In this document: positions 18,260 to 26,080 of the stretch, piece after piece | Numbering within the stretch: the stretch's first letter is position 1 | Layout: each line of letters opens with the position of its first letter | Program-made: the position numbers and the translations under genes | Assembly (NCBI GenBank): GCA_030827315.1 | Contig: JAURER010000008.1 | Coordinates: 33,465 to 97,464 of the forward strand | Length of the DNA stretch: 64,000 nucleotides | DNA from: Gemmatimonadota bacterium | GTDB taxonomy: Bacteria; Gemmatimonadota; Gemmatimonadetes; Longimicrobiales; Gaopeijiaceae | Direction of reading: 5' to 3' | Notes under the pieces: generated by a model | The model's database searches: none | Told to the model about the DNA's origin: nothing | Seen by the model: only the letters and a program-made list of their open reading frames with translations

Positions 18260-19590
18260 ACGCCGTAACGCCTGAGCACCGTCGCGATCTTCTCCGCGCC
18301 CTCTTCGAGGTCCTCGCGCGTGTGCGCCGCGGAGATCGACATGCGGAAGCGCGACTTGTGCTTGCCGACTGCGGGGTACTTCACCGGGTTGATGAAGACG
18401 CCCTCGCGGAAGATCTCCTCGCCCATCGCGAACACACGGGCGTCGTCGCGCACCATGATGGGGATCACGTGCGACGTGGAATCGCCCATCGGCACCGCTC
18501 TGTCATGCAGCAGTTGCTGCATGTAGGCCACGTTCTCCCACAGCTTCGTTCGAAGCTCTGGCTCGCGGCTCGCGAGTTCGAGCGCCTTCCTGAGTCCCGC
18601 CACGACCACGGGTGAGAGCGCACAGGAGAAGAAGCGCGAGCGCGAGAATCCACGCAGATAGTTGATGAGCTGATGGGAGCCGGCGATGTACCCGCCCTGA
18701 CCCCCGAGGCTCTTCGAGAAGGTGCCGAGGTGGATGTCGACTTCTTCGTCGAGTCCCTGATCCTCGGCTACGCCCTTTCCGGTCTCGCCGAAGACGAACG
18801 CGGAGTGGGCCTCGTCGATCATGAGGCGAGCCCCGTGCTTCCGGCACACCTCGACGATCTCGGCGAGCGGCGGGGTGTCGCCGTCCATCGAATAGACACC
18901 CTCGATGATGACGAGCTTCTTGCCGTCGAAGCCGGAGAGCTTGCGGTCGAGATCGTCGGGGCGGTTGTGGCGGAAGAACCGCGACTTCGCTTTCGACAGG
19001 ATCATGCCGTCGACGATGCTGGCGTGGGCGTACTGGTCGGCCACGATGAGATCACCCGAGCGCATGAGACCGGCGATCGTTCCGACATTGGCGCTGTAGC
19101 CGGTGGGGAAGATCATGGCGGCCTCCTTCCCCTTGAACGCCGCGATCTCCTCCGCGAACTGGCGGTGCAGCGCCGTGGTGCCGCTCAGGATGGGGGAGCC
19201 CGAGGAGCCGCCACCGTAGATGTCGGCGGCCTCCTTGATCGCTTCCTTGACTTCGGGCCGGTAGGAAAGACCGAGGTAGTTGTAGGAGGCGAAATTCACC
19301 AGGTTTCGGCGCAGCTCACCGGTCTTCGTGTCCTCCACGTCGACCCGCGTGCCCGGCGCCGTGTGGAGCGGAAGCTCGTACAGGTAGTACCCGGCCGGCT
19401 TGACTTCACGCCACCAGTCGTCGAACGGCTGGAGGAGGGCGAAGGGATCCGAGCCCGCACCGAAGTAGAAGTTGGTGTAATCGTATTCCATCGCGCCCGG
19501 GGTCGTGGCTTCGACCGCGTCGACGGGGGGCGCGACGTCGAGGCGTCCGGTGACGTCAGTGGCAACGGTTTCGTTCTTCGTCTCGGACAT
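18250..19590 (-). CDS. Alpha-oxoamine synthase, serine palmitoyltransferase-like
   Basis: A 446-residue PLP enzyme of the AOS family (BioF, KBL, ALAS, SPT), which condenses an amino acid with an acyl-CoA and releases CO2. Family residues: His189 in QYAHAS, Asp259 in MIDEAHS, and the Schiff-base Lys293 in GTFSKSLGGQGG. The TFSKS form around the Lys is that of serine palmitoyltransferase, while BioF and KBL carry TLGKA and ALAS carries TLAKA. The first 60 residues, including YDYTNFYF and DDWWREVKPAGYYLYELPL, are also SPT-like. I predict the first step of sphingolipid-type synthesis or a related amino-ketone, but substrates are unproven. It heads a three-gene unit with the ADC-like and PaaX genes. 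Confidence 0.8.
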   Translation of the reverse strand: MSETKNETVATDVTGRLDVAPPVDAVEATTPGAMEYDYTNFYFGAGSDPFALLQPFDDWWREVKPAGYYLYELPLHTAPGTRVDVEDTKTGELRRNLVNFASYNYLGLSYRPEVKEAIKEAADIYGGGSSGSPILSGTTALHRQFAEEIAAFKGKEAAMIFPTGYSANVGTIAGLMRSGDLIVADQYAHASIVDGMILSKAKSRFFRHNRPDDLDRKLSGFDGKKLVIIEGVYSMDGDTPPLAEIVEVCRKHGARLMIDEAHSAFVFGETGKGVAEDQGLDEEVDIHLGTFSKSLGGQGGYIAGSHQLINYLRGFSRSRFFSCALSPVVVAGLRKALELASREPELRTKLWENVAYMQQLLHDRAVPMGDSTSHVIPIMVRDDARVFAMGEEIFREGVFINPVKYPAVGKHKSRFRMSISAAHTREDLEEGAEKIATVLRRYGVCP

Positions 19591-19619
19591 ATCTGTTACC
19601 GGTTGGGTGCCATGTGGCC

Positions 19620-19638
19620 GGGGAGCCAAAATCTCCCC
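19620..19638. promoter_or_regulatory. Short inverted repeat between divergent genes
   Basis: GGGGAG and CTCCCC flank a seven-base AT-rich spacer in the 73-base gap between the divergent AOS-family and hydroxyproline dehydratase genes. Promoters for both directions must lie here, so the repeat could be an operator or a small leader hairpin. The gap also holds AT-rich segments just before each start codon. Evidence is positional only. Confidence 0.3.
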
Positions 19639-19663
19639 GATCTCCAGACGAGAAGCAAGAATA

Positions 19664-20719
19664 ATGTCGCATTCAGGTCATGAGCGGGTGGCGGGTACGA
19701 CGTGGGACCCTCCGGGGTCGTGGACCCGCATCCTGGCGATCGACGCGCATACGGAGGGCGAGCCGCTGCGCGTGGTTCTGTCCGGCTTCCCCGACGGGGG
19801 CGGGGATTCGATCCTCGAGCGTCGACGCAGGACCCGCCGCACGCATGATCACCTGAGACGCGCGCTCATGTGGGAGCCCCGGGGCCACGCCGACATGTAC
19901 GGGTGCCTGGTCGGGCCCGCGGTCACACCGCACGCGGACTTCGGCGTACTGTTCACGCACAACGAGGGGTTCAGCACGATGTGCGGTCACGGGATCATCG
20001 GCGTGGTGACGGTCATGCTCGAGTGCGGCCTTCTGGACCGCCCCGGTGATGCGCCGGAGGTCGTGATCGACACGCCGGCCGGAGTCGTGCGCGCCCGGGC
20101 CCGACGCGAGGACGGACGGGTGAGGCGCGTCTCCTTCGTGAACGTTCCATCGTTCGCGGCGCGCCTCGACGCGCGTGTCGACGTCAACGGGGTGGGCGCG
20201 GTCCGGTACGACCTCGCGTACGGAGGGGCGTTCTACGCCTACGTGGACGCGAGCGACTTCGGCCTCGTACTCGAGCCGGAGGAGACGCCGCGGCTCGTCG
20301 ACCTGGGGCGGCGCATCAAGGAGGCCGTGCAGGCGTCGGATCCGCCTTACCACCCCGAGGAGCCCGACCTCGGCTACATGTACGGCACCATCTTCGTCGG
20401 TCCGGCCCGAGGCGACGGGGGACACAGCCGCAACGTGTGCGTTTTCGCCGACGGCGAGGTCGACCGGAGCCCCACTGGCACCGGGGTGAGTGGACGACTC
20501 GCACTGCACCACGCGCGTGGCGAGCTGGCCGAAGGTACGGAAATCACGATCGAGAGCATCCTCGGTACGCGCTTCTCGGCGCGCATCGTCGGCGTCGACC
20601 GCGTGGGGCCTTTCGACGCCGTGGTACCCGAGGTGTCGGGGCGGGCGTGGATCACGGCCAGGAGCGAGTTCTTCATCGATCCCGAGGATCCGCTGGCGCA
20701 CGGCTTCCTCCTGCGCTGA
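19664..20719 (+). CDS. trans-3-hydroxy-L-proline dehydratase (proline racemase family)
   Basis: A 351-residue member of the proline racemase superfamily. The first catalytic motif is intact, with Cys107 in STMCGHG. The second, SPCGTG in racemases and 4-hydroxyproline epimerases, reads SPTGTG here, with Thr271 in place of Cys. That Cys/Thr pair is known to mark trans-3-hydroxy-L-proline dehydratase, which yields 1-pyrroline-2-carboxylate. IDAHTEGEPLRV opens the domain as in that subgroup. The start is ATG 19664; an upstream frame from 19505 runs over the divergent gene. It transcribes away from the AOS gene and ends at a hairpin shared with the next, converging gene. Confidence 0.85.
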   Translation: MSHSGHERVAGTTWDPPGSWTRILAIDAHTEGEPLRVVLSGFPDGGGDSILERRRRTRRTHDHLRRALMWEPRGHADMYGCLVGPAVTPHADFGVLFTHNEGFSTMCGHGIIGVVTVMLECGLLDRPGDAPEVVIDTPAGVVRARARREDGRVRRVSFVNVPSFAARLDARVDVNGVGAVRYDLAYGGAFYAYVDASDFGLVLEPEETPRLVDLGRRIKEAVQASDPPYHPEEPDLGYMYGTIFVGPARGDGGHSRNVCVFADGEVDRSPTGTGVSGRLALHHARGELAEGTEITIESILGTRFSARIVGVDRVGPFDAVVPEVSGRAWITARSEFFIDPEDPLAHGFLLR

Positions 20720-20769
20720 GGGCGTCACACCGGAACGGGCGAGGCTGCCACGGAAGCCCAGGACGGCGG

Positions 20770-20806
20770 GAAGCCCCGTCGGCCCGTGGAGGGCCGGCGG
20801 GGCTTC
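20770..20806. terminator. Hairpin terminator between converging genes
   Basis: A 16-bp stem with one T-G wobble (GAAGCCCCGTCGGCCC against GGGCCGGCGGGGCTTC) and a five-base loop. It sits 50 bases behind the dehydratase stop and 25 bases behind the converging small exported protein. Neither side has a strong T-run, so bidirectional termination is likely but not certain. Confidence 0.65.
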
Positions 20807-20830
20807 GATCGCCCCCGGCAGGAGTTCGTG

Positions 20831-21400
20831 TCAGCCGATGATCCAGCCCAGCAGGGCGGTCACGCGAGGCCCGCCCTCGGCGAAGGCCACCGCGAAGTTG
20901 ATGGGCACGTACAGCTCGCCGAAGGGGAGCGTGGCGCCGGCCGCCATCACCATCGACGTGGTCGAGTCGATGTTCTTGTCGGGTTGCTCGGACGGCCGGA
21001 CGCTGATGTTGGGGCCGAAGCCGAGCTCGAGTCCGTTGGGGAGCCGATAGCCGGTCATCCACGACAGCGACAGGTTGCGCTCGCTCTGCTCGAGTCCGCC
21101 GAGCAGGACGATCCACTCCATGAGGGCCCGATTGCCGCTCTCGGTGGAGACGATCTGCGTCTCGAACTGCCAGCCGAACTGACTGATGATCGGCTGCTTG
21201 CCGATGGCCTGACGGATTCTGGCCACGTCGCCGGTGAAGGCGGTGAAGCCGAAGCGGGGGCCGGAGAGATGCTGCCGGGGGAGCTTCTCGGCCTGCATCT
21301 CGTCCGGGATCGCGGCGGGCCGGCTCTGGGCCAGGACGTCGCCGGGTGCGGCCATCGCGATGAGGGCGGCCGCCGCGAGAATCTGCGTGACGCGGAACAT
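20831..21400 (-). CDS. Small exported beta-strand protein of unknown function
   Basis: A 189-residue protein with a signal peptide ending at VLAQS. The mature part alternates polar and hydrophobic residues in short strands (FGWQFETQIVST, MEWIVLLGGLEQ, LSLSWMTGYRLPNGLELGFGPNISV, ATLPFGELYVPINFAVAFAEGG), as in small outer-membrane barrels or periplasmic sandwiches, and it ends in TALLGWIIG. I do not recognise a named family. ATG 21400 has AGGAGA eight bases upstream; a longer version from 21436 would put basic residues ahead of the signal. It is transcribed divergently from the DUF6526-like gene. Confidence 0.65.
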   Translation of the reverse strand: MFRVTQILAAAALIAMAAPGDVLAQSRPAAIPDEMQAEKLPRQHLSGPRFGFTAFTGDVARIRQAIGKQPIISQFGWQFETQIVSTESGNRALMEWIVLLGGLEQSERNLSLSWMTGYRLPNGLELGFGPNISVRPSEQPDKNIDSTTSMVMAAGATLPFGELYVPINFAVAFAEGGPRVTALLGWIIG

Positions 21401-21638
21401 GGTCGTTCTCCTGTGACGGGGGTGGGTCGCTTTCACGGGTGAACGATGCCCGAACGCGGGTGCGGGCTCTGTACGTCACGATGCCTAGATGTGACCGTGA
21501 GACTACGTAGGCGCGACCTCCGTCTACGTAGCCGGAGGCGAGGCGCTCGACATCGACCACCGGACTGGAGGTGCGCGGTGGAGGTGGGCTCGGTACTCTT
21601 CGTGACTTCGATTGCAGGCCACCCCAGAAAGCGACACC

Positions 21639-22073
21639 ATGAGCGACACACAGAGTGCGGCGAGCCACACGAGGATACCCCCGCGGTTGTTCCTAGCGGC
21701 CATTGGCCTCGTCGCCATTCCCACCGTCTATTTCCTGATCGTGACAGTCACGGCGGTCTCCGTCGAGAGCCTTATGCGCGCCCTGTTTGCCCACGGTGTG
21801 CTCGTCATCGTCTGGTTCATTCGGATCTTCCCGCTCGGCGTGCAGGATCGCGTCATCCGCCTCGAGGAGCGAGTGAGGATGCGGCGCGTTCTCCCCGCCG
21901 ACATGCACGATCGCATCGACGAGATCCCGACGACCCTGCTGATCGGGCTGCGCTTCGCGTCGGACGACGAGCTCACCGAGCTCACGCGGCGCGTGCTCAA
22001 CGGAGAGCTGGCGGACCGAAAGGCGGTCAAGAACGCCATTCGCTCGTGGAGGGCCGATCACCAGCGGATCTGA
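21639..22073 (+). CDS. DUF6526-like small membrane protein
   Basis: A 144-residue protein with two close membrane spans (about residues 17-37 and 44-63), then a basic cytoplasmic tail with RIFPLGVQDRVIRLEERVRMRRVL, TTLLIGLRFASDDEL and a final ADRKAVKNAIRSWRADHQRI. This matches the DUF6526 layout, whose function is unknown. I chose ATG 21639; an upstream TTG at 21612 would add nine residues. It precedes menH by 52 bases on the same strand, and a strong hairpin covers the junction. Confidence 0.65.
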   Translation: MSDTQSAASHTRIPPRLFLAAIGLVAIPTVYFLIVTVTAVSVESLMRALFAHGVLVIVWFIRIFPLGVQDRVIRLEERVRMRRVLPADMHDRIDEIPTTLLIGLRFASDDELTELTRRVLNGELADRKAVKNAIRSWRADHQRI

Positions 22074-22095
22074 CCGCGCGGGGGGGGGCAACGAG

Positions 22096-22134
22096 GCGGA
22101 CGAACCGGGGGCAGCGAAGCCCCCGGTGGTCCGC
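22096..22134 (+). promoter_or_regulatory. Hairpin covering the menH start codon
   Basis: An inner 9-bp stem, ACCGGGGGC with GCCCCCGGT, closes a six-base loop, and an outer 6-bp stem, GCGGAC with GTCCGC, extends it past a small bulge. The GTG start of menH (22126-22128) lies in the 3' arm, and no Shine-Dalgarno sequence is visible. No in-frame start exists further upstream before a stop, so the start should be buried unless the RNA is unfolded. It may instead act as a poor terminator of the gene before it. Confidence 0.5.
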
Positions 22135-22884
22135 GGCGTCACCCTCCTGCACGGCTTCACCGGATCGTCCACCTCCTGGGGCGACGCCGTGTCGCGGTGC
22201 CTGCACCGGGCGGGCCTCGACGCGTCGTATGCGGATCTGCCGGGGCACGGGCGGCGCGCCGGTGAGGTCGAACCCGCCCGTTTCTCGCTCAGCGCGACCC
22301 TCGCGGGGGTACGTGCCGCACACGGGCGGGCCGCCGGCTCCCTGATCGGCTACTCGATGGGCGGACGCCTCGCGCTGCACTTCGCGCGCCGGCATCCGGA
22401 CCTGGTGGATCGTCTCGTCCTGGAGTCGGCGTCACCCGGACTCGAGTCGGACCCGGAACGGAGTGCCCGCCGGGCCGCCGACGAGAAGCTGGCCGTCCTG
22501 CTGGAGCGCGAGGGGGTGGAGGCGTTCGTGCGCCACTGGGAGGGGATCCCCCTCTTCGCTTCCCAGCAGGCGCTTCCGGTGGACCAGCGTGCCGCGCTGC
22601 GCCGTGCACGCCTGGCCAACGACGCCCGTTCCCTCGCGGCCTCCCTGCGCGCGATCGGGACCGGTGTGCTGCCGTCGCTGTGGTCCGATCTGGGTTCGGT
22701 CGATATGCCGGTCCTGATCCTGGTCGGTGCGCTCGACACCAAGTTCGTGGACATCGGCCGGCGCATGTCGGACCGACTTCCCCGTGCCACGCTCCGCGTG
22801 ATCGAGGGTGCCGGACACAACGTGCATCTGGAGCGCCCCGAGGAGTGGTGCGGCGCCGTCTCCGCCTTCCTCGGACAGGGCTGA
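22126..22884 (+). CDS. menH: MenH-like alpha/beta hydrolase (SHCHC synthase)
   Basis: A 252-residue alpha/beta-hydrolase. MenH removes pyruvate from SEPHCHC to give SHCHC in menaquinone synthesis. The nucleophile is Ser77 in GYSMGGRLAL, the acid Asp204 in GALDTKF, and the base His231 in GAGHNVHLERP. HGFTGSS at the oxyanion loop and VLESASPGLE after the nucleophile strand are MenH-type features. The rest of the men genes are 23 kb away, so the assignment rests on sequence; another esterase is possible. The GTG start is inside a hairpin. Its stop is followed one base later by the GTG of the MFS exporter gene. Confidence 0.7.
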   Translation: MVRGVTLLHGFTGSSTSWGDAVSRCLHRAGLDASYADLPGHGRRAGEVEPARFSLSATLAGVRAAHGRAAGSLIGYSMGGRLALHFARRHPDLVDRLVLESASPGLESDPERSARRAADEKLAVLLEREGVEAFVRHWEGIPLFASQQALPVDQRAALRRARLANDARSLAASLRAIGTGVLPSLWSDLGSVDMPVLILVGALDTKFVDIGRRMSDRLPRATLRVIEGAGHNVHLERPEEWCGAVSAFLGQG

Positions 22885-22885
22885 C

Positions 22886-24640
22886 GTGACGAGAGGAGCC
22901 GAGGTGGGTCCCCTCGACGCGCCGGTGTCCGACCAGGACCGGATGGTCATCTACCTGGCCATCCTCATGGCGCTCTTCCTGGCCGCCCTCGATCAGACCA
23001 TCGTCTCGACGGCTCTGCCGAGGATGGTCGAAGACCTCCGGGGCATCGACCGCTACGCGTGGGTGGCGACGTCGTATCTGCTCGCTTCCACGGCGCTCGC
23101 CCTGATTTACGGCAAGCTCGCCGACACGTACCCGCGAAAGCACGTCACCATCGGGGCGATCCTGCTCTTCCTCGGTGGCTCCATGCTCTGCGGGCTCGCG
23201 GGCGAGTTCGGCGACCTGCCGCTCCTGGGCGACGGGATGACGCAACTCGTGATCTTTCGCGGGATCCAGGGCGCGGGCGGCGGCGGACTCTTCGCAATGA
23301 CGTTTATCGTCATCGCCGACCTGTTCACGCCAGCCGAGCGAGGTCGATATCAGGGCCTCGTCGGGGCGGTGTTCGGCATCGCCTCGGTGCTGGGACCGGT
23401 GGTCGGGGGCCTGCTCACCGACCACGCGGGCGGGCTGATCCCGGGTGTGGAAGGGTGGCGGTGGGTCTTCTACGTGAACGTCCCGGTGGGGGGCGTCGCC
23501 CTCGCGTTCATCCTCCGACGCATGCCACCCCTGGAACCCGTGGGAGACCGCCAGCCCCTGGACCTCGTGTCGGGCGCCCTTCTTCTCGGAGGGCTCGTAC
23601 CCCTCGTTCTCTCACTTCAGCTCGACAAGCGCCGCTACCCCTGGGCCCCGGGGCTCGGACCGGTCGAGGTATCCGGGGCCGACGCGTGGCTCACGCCGGG
23701 GCTCTTCGCGCTCGGATGCGTCGTGCTCTGGCTCTTCGCCCGAAGGAGTCGCAGGTCACGCAGCCCGGTGCTCGATTTCGGACTGTTCCAGAACCAGGTC
23801 TTCCGCACGGGCAACCTGGCGACGTTCTTTTTCGGTGCCGCGTTCATGTCGGTCACCATCTTCCTGCCCCTCTTCCTGGTCAACGTGCTCGGCGTGTCCG
23901 CCACCCGGGCCGGAGCGGCGCTGATTCCGTTCTCGCTGGGGATCGTCTTCAGCGCCACCGGGGCCGGTCAGATGGTCGTGCGCATCGGGTACCGGCGGCA
24001 GATCGCGGGAGGGGCCGTGGTCTTCCTCGGGTCGGTGCTGCTGCTCGCGACCATGGGCACGGACGTGTCGTACGCGCGCGTGACGGCGTACATGGTGCTC
24101 GCCGGGCTCGGGGTGGGGCCTTCGATGCCCCTCTTCACTCTCGCCATCCAGAACGCGGTAGACGTACGCTTCATCGGCCAGGCGACGAGCGCCTCGCAGT
24201 TCTTCCGGCAGACCGGCGCCACGGTCGGGGCGGCGCTCATGGGCGCCGTGCTCGGCACGACACTCGGGATCGCGTTCTCGGCCATCGAGCTTCCGCCCGC
24301 CGTGGTCCAGACCGGCGCCTCGCTCGAGGAGCTCGTCGCGACCGGTGGAGCGGAGCTGCCCCGGCAGATCCGGTCGGAGTACGCGAAGGCGGCGCGGGCG
24401 GCCGGCACGGAGGGGGAAGCGGCACGCATTGCCGCGGAGGGAGAGCGGATGGCGCTCGCGGCCGCCGGGAGCGTCCGGGACGCCTTCGCTCTGGCGACGC
24501 GCCGGATCTACGCGCTGACCGCGGGCATCATGGTCCTCGCGTTCGCACTGTCCCTTCGCATTCCCGAGCTCCCGCTTCGCACCACGCACGACCGCGCACC
24601 CGTCATGCGTGCCGGTTCCGGCGACGTTCCACGAGACTGA
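22886..24640 (+). CDS. DHA2-family multidrug exporter (EmrB/QacA type)
   Basis: A 584-residue MFS protein of the 14-span DHA2 group. Motif D1-like LAALDQTIVSTALP lies in TM1, the loop 2-3 motif is GKLADTYPRKHVTI, motif C-like sequence is in TM5 (ASVLGPVVGGLL), and GWRWVFYVNVPVG follows, all diagnostic of proton-driven drug exporters. A soluble Ala/Glu-rich insert near residues 470-540 comes before the last span. I chose GTG 22886, just after the menH stop; an earlier in-frame start would overlap menH. Whether it exports a drug or a metabolite is unknown. Confidence 0.88.
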   Translation: MTRGAEVGPLDAPVSDQDRMVIYLAILMALFLAALDQTIVSTALPRMVEDLRGIDRYAWVATSYLLASTALALIYGKLADTYPRKHVTIGAILLFLGGSMLCGLAGEFGDLPLLGDGMTQLVIFRGIQGAGGGGLFAMTFIVIADLFTPAERGRYQGLVGAVFGIASVLGPVVGGLLTDHAGGLIPGVEGWRWVFYVNVPVGGVALAFILRRMPPLEPVGDRQPLDLVSGALLLGGLVPLVLSLQLDKRRYPWAPGLGPVEVSGADAWLTPGLFALGCVVLWLFARRSRRSRSPVLDFGLFQNQVFRTGNLATFFFGAAFMSVTIFLPLFLVNVLGVSATRAGAALIPFSLGIVFSATGAGQMVVRIGYRRQIAGGAVVFLGSVLLLATMGTDVSYARVTAYMVLAGLGVGPSMPLFTLAIQNAVDVRFIGQATSASQFFRQTGATVGAALMGAVLGTTLGIAFSAIELPPAVVQTGASLEELVATGGAELPRQIRSEYAKAARAAGTEGEAARIAAEGERMALAAAGSVRDAFALATRRIYALTAGIMVLAFALSLRIPELPLRTTHDRAPVMRAGSGDVPRD

Positions 24641-24676
24641 GACGAAAGAAACGTCTGGCCAGAATCCTGCGCGTCA

Positions 24677-24686
24677 TTAAGCTTAA
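24677..24686. promoter_or_regulatory. AT-rich palindrome upstream of the GspG-like gene
   Basis: TTAAGCTTAA is a perfect ten-base palindrome in an AT-rich island, rare in this sequence, 40 bases before ATG 24726. It could be the -10 region for the small gene or an operator. No -35 box is convincing. Confidence 0.3.
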
Positions 24687-24725
24687 AAGAGCGCGCAACC
24701 GATATCCGACGGGGGGATTCGGAAG

Positions 24726-25100
24726 ATGGTGAAGAAGCTGATGAGGCTGGCGTTGCTGGTCCTGGCCGTGGGCATGGCCGTGCCGAGCTCGCGGGCCCGC
24801 ATCGCCGCCTCGTTCGTTCCGGTCAAGGACGAGATCGGCCGACGGCTGGTCCCCAGGCGACTCGACGCGATGGCGAACCAGCTCGATGCGCGGCTCGGTC
24901 GTGCCGAGCGCCTGCCCACGGCGTTCGACGCGTGGCTGCGCCGGGACTACACCGGTGCGCCCGAGGATCCGTGGGGGAACTACTACTACCTGATCCCTGG
25001 ACGCCGGGATTACACGGTCGGCACCATGGGACCCGACGGCGTACAGGGGACCGAGGACGACCTCACGGTGACGCGCCCGTATCCGGCGCCTCCCCGGTAG
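24726..25100 (+). CDS. Lone GspG-like (T2SSG domain) protein
   Basis: A 124-residue protein with a basic N-terminus and one hydrophobic segment (about 6-20), then a globular part that matches the C-terminal half of type II secretion major pseudopilins: DPWGN at 81-85, a Tyr-rich strand, then GTMGPDGVQGTEDDLTV, the Asp-rich calcium loop of GspG. It lacks the normal N-terminal cleavage and methylation sequence (Gly-Phe-Thr-Leu-x-Glu), and no other secretion genes are near. It is therefore an orphan using the GspG fold, probably secreted or membrane-anchored. ATG 24726 is preceded by a G-rich stretch with GGAAG. Confidence 0.65.
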   Translation: MVKKLMRLALLVLAVGMAVPSSRARIAASFVPVKDEIGRRLVPRRLDAMANQLDARLGRAERLPTAFDAWLRRDYTGAPEDPWGNYYYLIPGRRDYTVGTMGPDGVQGTEDDLTVTRPYPAPPR

Positions 25101-25129
25101 GGTAGGGGTCGCCGGACCCAGGCGCCGCG

Positions 25130-25774
25130 TCAGTGGTGTCCAACGACCTCGAGCCGGGAGACGTGCAGGTTCAGGCCGTGGTTCACCCTGAATCCGAAGA
25201 TTCCGTCGACCGGGAACTCGGAGCGCGGCATGCGCGCGACCTCGGCCCCGTTGACCATGAGGGCCACTTCGCCGCCGTGCGCCTCGATCGCCAGCACGTT
25301 CTTCACCGAGGCGTCGCCGCCTCGGTCCGCCCAGTTCAGGATCGCCTCGTGGCGCGTCCACGGGCGCAGTGTGGGTGCATCGGCTCCCTGACGGCGCTTG
25401 ACGATGTACTCACCGCCGTTGCGCAGCAGGAAGTACGAGTACTCCTGCGCGTCGCCGTCGAGATCCTGTCCTCCCACGAACAGGCCGAACGCTTCGCGTC
25501 GTGTGCCCGGGTCGAAGAGGAACACTTCCATCTCGATGCGGAAGTCGCCCGAGGCGGTGTTCTCGGGGGACCAGAAGGTGCCCGCGGGCCCCGTAGTGAC
25601 GTGCCACCCCGGAGGCATGGCGACGAACATCTCCAGGTCGGCCTCGGTGGCGTCGGCGTGGTCGAAACGGACGTGCCAGCCGTCCGGGCGCTGGAGGTCC
25701 TGGCCAGAAGCCGGCGCGCCGAGCAGGACGAGCAGGGCGGTCGAGGCGAGCGTGACGCGGAGGTACTTGCGCAT
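25130..25774 (-). CDS. Exported LamG/DUF1080-like sandwich protein
   Basis: A 214-residue protein with a signal peptide ending at ASGQD. The mature part is a beta sandwich: PGWHVTTGPAGTFWSPEN, then DFRIEMEVFLFDPG, GLFVGGQDL, YSYFLLRNGGEYIVKRR, NVLAIEAHGGEVALMVNGAEVARM and GIFGFRVNHGLNLHVSRLEV. That strand series resembles the concanavalin-like domains of the DUF1080/LamG group, which bind or hydrolyse glycans. No catalytic residues are evident, so it may be a binding module. ATG 25774 is preceded by a plausible promoter with a perfect TTGACA. Confidence 0.7.
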   Translation of the reverse strand: MRKYLRVTLASTALLVLLGAPASGQDLQRPDGWHVRFDHADATEADLEMFVAMPPGWHVTTGPAGTFWSPENTASGDFRIEMEVFLFDPGTRREAFGLFVGGQDLDGDAQEYSYFLLRNGGEYIVKRRQGADAPTLRPWTRHEAILNWADRGGDASVKNVLAIEAHGGEVALMVNGAEVARMPRSEFPVDGIFGFRVNHGLNLHVSRLEVVGHH

Positions 25775-26080
25775 GGGGTCTCCCGGCGAGGCGACGTCGG
25801 TTGGGAACGCCGATACTCGAGTCCGACGCACCGTCTTGTCAATTTCTCGGCTCTGCGGTCCCCGAGGCCGAGGCGCGCACCCGGTTCCGTGCGAGGGGTG
25901 TGAATCCGGCCGCGGATCGCGTGGGTGGCGTTGCACGCGCGACGCCGGTCGATAGCTTCACTCCTTCGGAGCCACAGTCGGATGGGGGACTCACACTGAT
26001 CGTAGCCAGCGGCGAGGTTCAGCTCTTCGCGGTGGGCCGCGGCGTCGGTCCGGACACTTGGAAGAAGGAAGTGACGACGC
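25775..26080. other. Divergent intergenic region
   Basis: No gene is supported in these 306 bases. They separate two divergent genes and hold a good minus-strand promoter (25813-25842) for the sandwich protein. For the permease on the plus strand there is a weak pair, TTGCAC (25931-25936) and TAGCTT (25953-25958), 16 bases apart, with a leader of about 115 bases to GTG 26081. Confidence 0.45.
25813..25842 (-). promoter_or_regulatory. Sigma-70-like promoter of the sandwich protein gene
   Basis: On the minus strand a perfect -35 TTGACA (25842-25837) is followed after 18 bases by GAGTAT (25818-25813). The expected transcript start is near 25806, giving a leader of about 30 bases to ATG 25774. 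Confidence 0.5.

Noticed and set aside
22808..22885. Earlier start for the DHA2 exporter inside menH
   Set aside because: It would add 26 residues with no membrane or family character; GTG 22886 directly after menH is a better start.
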